43,057 bases of DNA, taken from positions 1 through 43,057 of the forward strand of contig WHSY01000039.1 in the NCBI GenBank assembly GCA_009379815.1. Reading direction: 5' to 3'. Source of the stretch: Pseudonocardiaceae bacterium (GTDB lineage: Bacteria; Actinomycetota; Actinomycetes; Mycobacteriales; Pseudonocardiaceae). Positions 1-6,668 of the stretch are shown piece by piece. The notes under the pieces were generated by a model, which had not been told where the DNA came from, searched no databases, and saw only the letters and a program-made list of their open reading frames with translations. Numbering within the stretch: position 1 is the stretch's first letter; every line of letters starts with the position of its first letter. Both the position numbers and the translations under genes were made by a program.

Positions 1-763
1 TGATCGTCACGAAGGTGCCCATCGCGTTGACGGCTGCGGCTCCCATGCCGGTCACCGCCGCGAGTGCGACGAGCAGCGCCCCGGCGGAGACGCTGGCCTG
101 CCGGGCCTGCGGGGCCGGTCGCCGCCACGGCAGCCGGGGCACGGACAGTGCTGCCACCAGGCCCAGTGCCGCGGCGAACACGAACGCCCACCGCCACCCG
201 ATCGTGAGCGCGATCGCCGGCACGGCCAGGCCCGCGAGCAGGGTCGAGGCAGGGACGGCCGACTGCTTGACGGCGAAGGCGAACGCGCGCCTGCCGGCCG
301 GGACCCGCGCCATGAGCATCTCGTTCGCCGCCGGCTGGCTCAGCGCGTTGGGCGCACCGGCGAGGCACATCGCCGCGATCAACCAGGCCACCGACGGCGC
401 CACCGCCAGGCCGACGAGGCAGGCCGCGCTGCCGATGGCCGCCACCCGCAGCGCCACCATGGGCCCGACCCTTTCGGTCACCGACGCCAGCGGCCGGGCG
501 AACAGTGCGCTCACGGCGAAGAAGGCCGAGCCGGCCAGCCCGATCATGCTCACCGACAGGCCCAGTTCCGAGCGCAGCTGCACGGCGAGCCCGCCGACGA
601 GGAACACGGGCAGCACCCCGACCGTGACCACGCTGACGACGGCCAGCAGCACTGCGGGCCCGCTCCGCATCGACTGCGGGGCGCCCGGATGGTCGGTGCG
701 CAGCTGTGTCACGTCGCCGACGACGCTAGCGCCGCGAGCCCGGGTCGCGAGGGTGGCCCTCAT
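1..763 (-). CDS. MFS transporter, 3' end cut by window edge
   Basis: Translating the minus strand from an ATG at 763 gives an open frame to the window edge with no stop. The product is a run of hydrophobic helices (for example around AVLLAVVSVVTVGVLPVFLV) separated by short basic loops. After helix 2 there is a loop resembling the MFS motif A region (FARPLASVTERVG), and a later helix reads GWRWAFVFAAALGLVAAL, typical of helix 6 in 12-helix MFS permeases. About 254 residues, roughly the N-terminal six or seven helices, are visible. An ATG at 670 would remove a hydrophilic N-terminal tail and is an alternative start. Substrate cannot be told; drug or metabolite efflux is common for this type. 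It is divergent from ku, with about 90 bases between the starts. Family confident, function unknown. Confidence 0.8.
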   Translation of the reverse strand, partial: MRATLATRARGASVVGDVTQLRTDHPGAPQSMRSGPAVLLAVVSVVTVGVLPVFLVGGLAVQLRSELGLSVSMIGLAGSAFFAVSALFARPLASVTERVGPMVALRVAAIGSAACLVGLAVAPSVAWLIAAMCLAGAPNALSQPAANEMLMARVPAGRRAFAFAVKQSAVPASTLLAGLAVPAIALTIGWRWAFVFAAALGLVAALSVPRLPWRRPAPQARQASVSAGALLVALAAVTGMGAAAVNAMGTFVTI

Positions 764-856
764 CACTCCACGAACCGGCCGATGTCGCTACGGGGTGGCG
801 CGGGCGGCGCCGGGCGGGTTCCATCGTGGGAGACCCGGTTACGAGGAGGGATCGCG

Positions 857-1804
857 ATGCGCCCGGTCTGGAAAGGATCGGTGGCGTTCGGGATGGTCAC
901 CATCCCGGTCCGGCTCTACAGCGCCACGCAGGAACACGACATCCGGTTTCACCAGGTGCACAACGCCGACGGCGGGCGCATCCGGTACAAGCGCTTCTGC
1001 GAGGTCTGCGGCCTGGAGGTCGCCTACGACGACATCGACCGGGCCGTCGAACAGCCCGACGGCACCGTGGTGACCGTCAGCCGCGACGAGTTGGGCGAGC
1101 TCGCGGTGGCGACCGGGCACGAGATCGACGTCGTCGAGTTCGTCCCTGTCGAGCAGATCGATCCGGTGCTCTACAACCGCTCCTACTACGTCGAGCCCGA
1201 AAGCAGGTCCCTCAAGCCGTACGTACTGCTGCGCCAGGCGCTGTACGAGACCGACCGCATCGCGATCTGCCGCGTCACGCTGCGCCAGCGGGAGTCGCTG
1301 GCAGCGCTGCGGGTCCGCGGTGACGTGATCATCGTGCAGACGCTGCTGTGGCCCGACGAGGTACGCGAGCCCTCGTTCGAGGTACTGTCGGGCGACGTCG
1401 AGCTGCGGTCTCAGGAGCGCCAGATGGCGAAATCGCTGGTCGACAGCCTCACCGAGGACTTCGACCCGGCTGCCTTCACCGACCGCTACGCCGAGGCCGT
1501 CGCCGATCTGGTGGCGACCAAGGCGGCCGAGGGCGGCAGCGTCGCGCCGAAGGCGCCCGAACCTGCCGCCTCCGAGACCGGCAAGGTGACTGACCTCGTC
1601 GAGGCGCTGCGTGCCAGCGTCGAGCAGGCGAAGTCCGAACGGTCCGGCTCCGGCTCCGGATCCGGATCTGCCAAGCGGTCTCGTTCGACGCGCACGACGA
1701 AGTCCTCCCCGAAGTCCTCGTCCAAGCCCGCTCCCACGCCGTCCTCGAGTTCGGGGTCCTCGCGTAAGAAGCCCGCGTCGGATCGCAACGGCCCCTCGGC
1801 GTGA
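857..1804 (+). CDS. ku: Non-homologous end-joining protein Ku
   Basis: Bacterial Ku binds DNA double-strand ends as a homodimer and recruits LigD. The 315-residue product opens with MRPVWKGSVAFGMVTIPVRL, the family's signature N-terminus, followed by the beta-barrel bridge region (RYKRFCEVCGLEV) and the YYVEPE segment. Residues from about 235 on are a low-complexity Ser/Lys/Arg-rich tail (SGSGSGSAKRSRS and onward). Such basic C-terminal extensions in actinobacterial Ku contribute to DNA binding and bridging. The frame is open upstream to 689, but the ATG at 857 has a strong GAGGAGGG ribosome site at 843-850 and gives the usual family length. A LigD-type polymerase lies 1.9 kb downstream on the other strand, consistent with an NHEJ locus. 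High confidence. Confidence 0.96.
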   Translation: MRPVWKGSVAFGMVTIPVRLYSATQEHDIRFHQVHNADGGRIRYKRFCEVCGLEVAYDDIDRAVEQPDGTVVTVSRDELGELAVATGHEIDVVEFVPVEQIDPVLYNRSYYVEPESRSLKPYVLLRQALYETDRIAICRVTLRQRESLAALRVRGDVIIVQTLLWPDEVREPSFEVLSGDVELRSQERQMAKSLVDSLTEDFDPAAFTDRYAEAVADLVATKAAEGGSVAPKAPEPAASETGKVTDLVEALRASVEQAKSERSGSGSGSGSAKRSRSTRTTKSSPKSSSKPAPTPSSSSGSSRKKPASDRNGPSA

Positions 1805-1936
1805 GGGCTCGGCGATCCCGCGGGTGCATGCTGCCCCGCGAGGTGATGGCCTGCCGGTGACGCTCACCCCCGTCTCACCCGTCCCCTGGCAGCATCGCCT
1901 CGCCGGCCCACCCGTCGCGAGGGGAGTTCGTGTTCC

Positions 1937-3514
1937 ATGGCCGCGTGCCGCAATGCCGTGGCACTGGTGGTGCTCGTGACGGCCAGCGCGCTGCTGGCCG
2001 GCTGCACTGTCGGGCCGTCGGACCGCCCTCCGGTGGCGGTGCGTGACGCCGGTACACCGCCCGACCACCGCCCCGCGCCACAACCATCGACGTCCACACC
2101 ACCCCCGCCCGCGGGGCGCTACGACCCGACCTCGTTGCCGTGGCGGGACTGCACCGGCGACGTCGCGTCGCTGCTGGGTGCTGCCGCGCCGTCGCGAGTG
2201 GACTGCGCCGAGCTCACCGTGCGGGGCGACCTGTCGCGTCCGGGCCTGGGCAGCCTGCTTCAGCTCGACCTCATCCGCGCAGGCTCGGGCCCGGCGCCGC
2301 TGGTCGTGCTGGGCGAACCGGGTGGCGAGCCCGGGACGCTGCGGGCGGCCAGGCTGGCCGCGCAGGCGCCACCGGCGCTGCTGGACAACTACACCCTGAT
2401 CGGGCTGGCCAGCCGCGGAACCGGCCGTACCGACCCGATCGACTGCATCCCGGAGTCCACCCGGCAACAACTCATCGGGGCACGCGCCGGCGCGCTCCGC
2501 GAGCTGCTCGACACCGCGGGGACCGCGATCCGGACCTGCGTGCAGCAGCTCGGATCGCTGCTCACCGCCATCGACTCCGCAGCGATGGCCGACGACCTGG
2601 AACAGCTCCGGGTGGCACTGGATGCGCCGGTGCTCAACCTGTTGTCGCTCGGCGAGGCGTCCCGGGCCGTCATCGGCTACGTGCGGCGCTATCCGGAATC
2701 GGTGGGCCGGGTCGTGCTCGACGGGGCGGCCGATCCCACCCTCGACGACATCGGTTCCTCGGAAGCCGAGGCCGAGGTGGCCGAGCGAGGGTTCGACGCC
2801 TTCGCCGAGGACTGCGTGGATCGCGGATGCCCGCTGGCGCCCGACCCGCGTCGCGCGCTGACCGGACTCCTCGACCGGCTGCGTGACGCACCGCTGGTCA
2901 CGCCGGAGCTTCGGGTCACCCCCGGGATCGCGCTGCAGGCGGTGCTCGAGACCATCGGCGCCCCACAGCGATGGCCCGAGCTCGCAGCCGCCCTCGACGC
3001 CGCGCGCCGCGGGGACGCGACCGGGATCACCGCTCTGGTCGCGCCCCTGATTTCGCCGACCACGGTGCCCGGGACTCCCCCACCCGGCGCCATTCAGCTG
3101 CCCGCCCGGTTCGACCCGGGCCTGGCGACACGGTGCAACGACACCTCGACGCGGGTACCGCCGATCCGGGTGGAGCAGCTGCTCGCTGAGTGGCGTGAAC
3201 GGTTCCCGCTGTTCGGCGCGCTGTTCGCGCAGCGGCTGCTGCTGTGCAGTGCCTGGCCGGTGCCCCCCGAGACACCGGAAGGTCACGGCGCGGCGCAGGC
3301 CCCACCGGTGCTCGTGATCGCGACCGACGGTGACCCGGTGACGCCCGCGGCCGGTGCGCGGCGCATCGCCACCGAGCTGCCCTCGGCGGTGCTGGTGAAC
3401 TGGGAGGGGACAGCGCACGGCGCCGAGTGGCGCAGCCCCTGCGTGACCGATGTTGTGACGACCTACCTCGTCGACGCCCAGCTACCCGTGCCCGGCACCC
3501 TGTGCCCACCCTGA
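1937..3514 (+). CDS. TAP-like alpha/beta-hydrolase-fold lipoprotein, probable pseudoenzyme
   Basis: The 525-residue product has a signal peptide ending in a lipobox (LLAGC, Cys at about residue 22), so it should be a lipid-anchored exported protein, followed by a Pro/Thr-rich linker. The rest fits the tripeptidyl-aminopeptidase-like (SCO7095/TAP-like) alpha/beta-hydrolase family, with the C-terminal TAP-like block around SPCVTDVVTTYLVD and a Cys pair. The acid and base of the triad appear present (DGDPVTP, Asp about 466; TAHGAEW, His about 494). Aligning RRYPESVGRVVLDGAADP with the family, the GxSxG nucleophile elbow reads SLGEA here, so Gly239 sits where the catalytic Ser is expected. It is therefore probably not an active peptidase of the usual kind. 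ATG at 1937 has a GAGGGGAG ribosome site at 1918-1925. It ends facing the LigD-type gene (convergent). Confidence 0.8.
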   Translation: MAACRNAVALVVLVTASALLAGCTVGPSDRPPVAVRDAGTPPDHRPAPQPSTSTPPPPAGRYDPTSLPWRDCTGDVASLLGAAAPSRVDCAELTVRGDLSRPGLGSLLQLDLIRAGSGPAPLVVLGEPGGEPGTLRAARLAAQAPPALLDNYTLIGLASRGTGRTDPIDCIPESTRQQLIGARAGALRELLDTAGTAIRTCVQQLGSLLTAIDSAAMADDLEQLRVALDAPVLNLLSLGEASRAVIGYVRRYPESVGRVVLDGAADPTLDDIGSSEAEAEVAERGFDAFAEDCVDRGCPLAPDPRRALTGLLDRLRDAPLVTPELRVTPGIALQAVLETIGAPQRWPELAAALDAARRGDATGITALVAPLISPTTVPGTPPPGAIQLPARFDPGLATRCNDTSTRVPPIRVEQLLAEWRERFPLFGALFAQRLLLCSAWPVPPETPEGHGAAQAPPVLVIATDGDPVTPAAGARRIATELPSAVLVNWEGTAHGAEWRSPCVTDVVTTYLVDAQLPVPGTLCPP

Positions 3515-3690
3515 CGGGAGTGTCCGCGGATTTCGTACGGTGTGTCTGCAGGCCTCGTACGGTCTGTTCGCCGACCCACCCTCCCCTTCGGGCCAGTGGG
3601 TGATCTTCGAACAGTGCGCCTGTGCCCCGACGAGCAGGTGGCGCGGTGGATCGCTAGCCCGCTGACGAGGTCGGTATGCGAGCTACGGCA

Positions 3691-4737
3691 CTAACTCGAC
3701 ACATCATCGCTGGTCACACGCCTAGCGCGGCTGGGCTGCACCCGTAGCGGCTCGCCCGGCATCTTGGGATACTCCGGTGGGTACGGCAGGTCCCCCAGCC
3801 CGTGATCGCGCTCGTCGCGCGCGGCCCAGTCCAGCAGCGTGTCGAGTGAGAAGGCCTCGGCATCCAACCCGGCATGCGGGTCGCCGCGTTCGGCGAGCAG
3901 CGCGGGCACCGACAGCACGTCGAAGTCGTCGGGATCCACATCGGGCAGCTCGTCCCAGGTCACCGGCATCGACACGGTGGCGCGTGGGGTGCCGCGCACC
4001 GACCACGCCGAGGCGATGGTGCGGTCGCGGGCGGCCTGGTTGAAGTCGAGGAAGACCCGCTGCCCCCGTTCCTCCTTCCACCACGACACGGTGGCCTGCT
4101 GCGGGATCCGGCGCGCCACCTCCCGCGCCAGCGCGATCACCGCCCGCCGTACCTGTACGAACGTCCACTGCGGACGGACCCGCACGGCGACGTGGATGCC
4201 GCGTCCCCCTGACGTCTTGGGATAGCCGGTCAGACCCGCGTCGTCGAGCACCTCGCGCAGTGCCGCCGCCACCGTGACGGCGTCGTCGAACCCGGTACCC
4301 GGTTGCGGGTCGAGATCGACGCGCAGCTCGTCGGGGTGGTCGACGAGCGGGCGGCGCACCGGCCACGGGTGGAAGTCGAACGTCCCGAGGTTCGCCGCCC
4401 AGGCCAGCACGGCCGGCTCGGTGGGGCAGACCTCGCGGGCGGTGCGCCCGGACGGGAAGGAGATGTCCACCGAGTCCACCCAGTCCGGCGCACCCTTGGG
4501 AACCCGCTTGGCGTAGAACGCCTCACCCGACACCCCGTCGACGAATCGCTTCAGGGTCGTCGGGCGGTCGCGCAGCACGCCCAGCAGCGGCTCGGCCACC
4601 GCGAGGTAGTACTCGACCACCTGCCGCTTGGTGATCCCGCGATCCGGGAAGTAGAGCTTGCCCGGATTCGACACCCGCACGGTGCGCTCACCGTGCGGCC
4701 CGGACACCGCGAGCTGGAGTGCGTCACCACGGCTCAC
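3691..4737 (-). CDS. ligD: Stand-alone LigD-type polymerase (primase-polymerase domain)
   Basis: This protein of about 348 residues is the polymerase domain of the LigD family without ligase or nuclease domains. Such archaeo-eukaryotic-primase-type enzymes add ribo- or deoxynucleotides at breaks in NHEJ. Visible hallmarks are the early NPGKLYFPD motif, FVDGVSGEAFYAKRVPKGAP, the metal-binding DxD in ELRVDLDPQPG, the TSGGRGIHV motif, and the third acidic site in VFLDFNQAARDRTIASAWS. The open frame runs upstream to 4905, but homologous sequence starts just after the GTG at 4737, giving MSRGDALQLAV. The longer version would run into the divergent gene that starts at 4762. Only about 25 bases separate the two start codons, so promoters must overlap. 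Its proximity to ku supports an NHEJ role. The gene symbol refers to the family; only the polymerase module is present. Confidence 0.9.
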   Translation of the reverse strand: MSRGDALQLAVSGPHGERTVRVSNPGKLYFPDRGITKRQVVEYYLAVAEPLLGVLRDRPTTLKRFVDGVSGEAFYAKRVPKGAPDWVDSVDISFPSGRTAREVCPTEPAVLAWAANLGTFDFHPWPVRRPLVDHPDELRVDLDPQPGTGFDDAVTVAAALREVLDDAGLTGYPKTSGGRGIHVAVRVRPQWTFVQVRRAVIALAREVARRIPQQATVSWWKEERGQRVFLDFNQAARDRTIASAWSVRGTPRATVSMPVTWDELPDVDPDDFDVLSVPALLAERGDPHAGLDAEAFSLDTLLDWAARDERDHGLGDLPYPPEYPKMPGEPLRVQPSRARRVTSDDVSS

Positions 4738-4761
4738 GCCGACAGACGTTACCGTGAAGCC

Positions 4762-5085
4762 GTGGAGCGCAGCGAACCGCAGCGCAACGGACCCTGCTCC
4801 GAGGCCGCCGAGCGGCAGCGGCTCGATGACGAGCTGGTCGGGCTCGACCGCGACGACCCGGATGTGCGGGCCTTCGCCGAGCACCTGCAGCGGTCCCACC
4901 AGCACCGGCCCGGTTACACCGTCGAGGGTTACCTGTCCGGGGTTACCGACTTCGCCGACTCCGCCAATCGCGCTGCCGGTGGGCGACGGCTCGCAGTGCT
5001 CGTCGTGGTGGCGTTGCTGCTGCTGGTCGTCGCGGTCACGGTGTGGAATGCCGTGGCGTTCGTCATCGACACCTTCCTGGGCTGA
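4762..5085 (+). CDS. Small C-terminally membrane-anchored protein, unknown function
   Basis: A 107-residue product starting at a GTG at 4762, chosen because the upstream open frame lies over the divergent LigD-type gene. The N-terminal 75 residues are hydrophilic and acidic (LDRDDPDVRAFAEHLQRS), with a segment GYLSGVTDFADSANRAAGG. The C-terminus is one strong transmembrane helix (LAVLVVVALLLLVVAVTVW, about residues 80-99) followed by a short tail. The topology suggests a cytoplasmic domain tethered by a tail anchor, but I do not recognise the family. It lies 22 bases upstream of msrB on the same strand and could be co-transcribed with it. Confidence 0.65.
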   Translation: MERSEPQRNGPCSEAAERQRLDDELVGLDRDDPDVRAFAEHLQRSHQHRPGYTVEGYLSGVTDFADSANRAAGGRRLAVLVVVALLLLVVAVTVWNAVAFVIDTFLG

Positions 5086-5107
5086 CCCGACCGGCTATCG
5101 TGGTGGC

Positions 5108-5551
5108 ATGGAACCGGTCACCGGGGTGACCCCCAAGGTCGTGAAGTCCGACGCCCAATGGCGCGAGCAGCTCGCTCCCGAGGAGTACGCCGTGCTGCGC
5201 CAGGCCGCCACCGAGCGCCCGTACACCGGCGAGTACGAACACACGACGACCACCGGCGTCTACGAGTGCCGTGGCTGCGGGGCCGAGCTGTTCCGCAGCG
5301 ACACCAAGTTCGAGTCGCACTGCGGCTGGCCGTCGTTCTACACGCCGCTGGCGGGTGGCAGCGTGCTGCTCAAGGAAGACCGCAGCCTGGGCATGAAGCG
5401 TGTCGAGGTACTCTGCGCGAGCTGCCACAGCCACCTCGGGCACGTCTTCGAGGGCGAGGGTTATGACACCCCCACCGACCAGCGATACTGCATCAACTCG
5501 GTCAGCCTGCACTTGGCGCCCGACGACGATCAGGCCACCAGCTCGACCTGA
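5108..5551 (+). CDS. msrB: Peptide-methionine (R)-S-oxide reductase MsrB
   Basis: MsrB reduces the R epimer of methionine sulfoxide in proteins, repairing oxidative damage in the cytosol. The 147-residue product has the full family pattern: zinc-binding CxxC pairs at Cys54/Cys57 (CRGC) and Cys103/Cys106 (CASC), the HCGWPSFYTPL motif, GHVFEGEG, and the catalytic Cys128 in RYCINSVSL. ATG at 5108 was chosen because the protein then begins right before the conserved WREQLAPEEYAVLRQA segment; the frame is open further upstream but overlaps the previous gene. msrB near hemQ and hemE/hemG is a familiar actinobacterial neighbourhood (Mycobacterium has the same group). Its 3' end overlaps the tail of a broken vapBC remnant on the other strand by 22 bases. 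Confidence 0.96.
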   Translation: MEPVTGVTPKVVKSDAQWREQLAPEEYAVLRQAATERPYTGEYEHTTTTGVYECRGCGAELFRSDTKFESHCGWPSFYTPLAGGSVLLKEDRSLGMKRVEVLCASCHSHLGHVFEGEGYDTPTDQRYCINSVSLHLAPDDDQATSST

Positions 5552-5803
5552 CACGTCAGCCCCGGTGCTCCGGCCAGCCGGGCACCCGCGGTGAGCAGCG
5601 GGACGTCCAGCGCGGCCGCGAGCGACACGTACGTCGTAGAAGGTGATCGCACACCGGAGCTGCCACGCAGCCTCCGCACCGCTCGCGAGATGTACGACCT
5701 GGTCGCGCATGTAGGCCTGGATCGACTGGCCGGTGGCTCGAGCTCGCCGTCGGATCGTCTCGTAGGCCTCATCGGGGATGTCGCGTATCTGGGTCGTCGC
5801 CAC
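5530..5803 (-). pseudogene. vapBC toxin-antitoxin remnant: antitoxin start fused to toxin end
   Basis: From a GTG at 5803 the minus strand reads about 40 residues typical of a FitA-like VapB antitoxin (TTQIRDIPDEAYETIRRRAR, then QAYMRDQVVHLA). Instead of the antitoxin C-terminus it runs straight into LRCAITFYD, which matches the late part of a PIN-domain VapC toxin. After TFYD the frame is lost. The neighbouring frame, ending at 5530, continues the toxin with YVSLAAALDVPLLTAGARLA and CQVELVA. The simplest reading is one deletion that removed the end of vapB and most of vapC (including the N-terminal acidic active-site residues), plus a small frameshift. Neither protein should work. The remnant lies between msrB and hemQ. 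Confidence 0.75.
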
Positions 5804-5835
5804 AGCGCTATTCCAGCGCGAGCGCGAAAGTAGCG

Positions 5836-6585
5836 CTAGGGCAACGCCGCGGCGAGCTCGGCGACCGCGACTCGTGGACCCGTGAAGAACGGCACCTCCT
5901 CGCGGACGTGCCGGCGCGCCCGGCTGGCCCGGAGCGCACGCATCACATCGACGATGCGGTGCAGCTCGTCGGCCTCGAAGGCAAGGATCCACTCGTAGTC
6001 GCCGAGGCTGAAGGACGCGACGGTGTTGGCCCGGACGTCCGGGTACTCGCGGGCCTGCATGCCATGCTCCGCGAGCAGCTCGCGGCGCTCGTCGTCGGGC
6101 AACAGGTACCACTCGTAGGACCGGACGAACGGGTACACGCTCACATAGCGCTTCGGCTCCTCCCCCGCCAGGAACGCCGGTACGTGGCTCTTGTTGAACT
6201 CGGCGGGCCGGTGCAGCGCGACGCTCGACCAGACCGGGGCGCTGGCCCGGCCCAGCGCGGTGGACCGGCGCAGGTCGGCGTATGCCGCCTGCAGTGCCTC
6301 GATCTCCTCCGCGTGCCACCACACCATGTAGTCGGCGTCGGCGCGCATCCCGGCGAGGTCGTAGACCCCGCGTACCGCCACACCCTTGCCCTCCAGGACG
6401 TCGAGGAACTCCTCCGCCTCGCGCCCGACGGTGGACCGGTCCTCACCCAGTCGCCCGGGTTCGACCCGGAACACCGACCACATGGTGTAGCGGATCGTCG
6501 AGTTCAGCGAGGTGTAGTCGAGTCGGGCCATGACCTCATCGTCCCACCGCGGCGCAGGCCGAGGGAGAGCGGTCACCGCTGCCAC
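5836..6585 (-). CDS. hemQ: Coproheme decarboxylase HemQ (ChdC)
   Basis: HemQ performs the last step of the coproporphyrin-dependent heme pathway, oxidative decarboxylation of two propionates of Fe-coproporphyrin III to give heme b. The 249-residue product is a full-length member of the chlorite dismutase superfamily ([61 protein letters not shown]). Placed against the actinobacterial enzyme of Corynebacterium diphtheriae with a constant offset, the distal His is His134, the catalytic Tyr is Tyr151 and the proximal heme ligand is His174. The GTG at 6585 has an AAGGAG ribosome site; an internal ATG at 6531 (MARLDY) with a weaker GAGG is an alternative. It is divergent from the regulator at 6669. 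Its usual partners hemG and hemE are 35 kb away at the other end of the window. Confidence 0.95.
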   Translation of the reverse strand: MAAVTALPRPAPRWDDEVMARLDYTSLNSTIRYTMWSVFRVEPGRLGEDRSTVGREAEEFLDVLEGKGVAVRGVYDLAGMRADADYMVWWHAEEIEALQAAYADLRRSTALGRASAPVWSSVALHRPAEFNKSHVPAFLAGEEPKRYVSVYPFVRSYEWYLLPDDERRELLAEHGMQAREYPDVRANTVASFSLGDYEWILAFEADELHRIVDVMRALRASRARRHVREEVPFFTGPRVAVAELAAALP

Positions 6586-6668
6586 GAGCGGCGCTCCTTA
6601 CCCGATCGAGTCAATCACGGTGGTCGGCTCTGCCGGTGCGGTCCGGTGTGTCCGTAAGTTCCATTCCC

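Noticed and set aside
15-1073. 352-codon plus-strand frame at the window start
   Set aside because: Low-complexity Ala/Arg/Pro shadow of the minus-strand MFS gene and of ku; the minus strand gives clear transmembrane helices.
839-3418. 859-codon minus-strand frame across ku and the lipoprotein gene
   Set aside because: Arg/Gly-rich composition with no recognisable domain, antisense to two well-supported genes.
3533-3620. Direct repeat TCGTACGGT and a short inverted repeat between the lipoprotein and LigD-type genes
   Set aside because: The stem is only about six bases with a large loop; not convincing as a terminator or operator.
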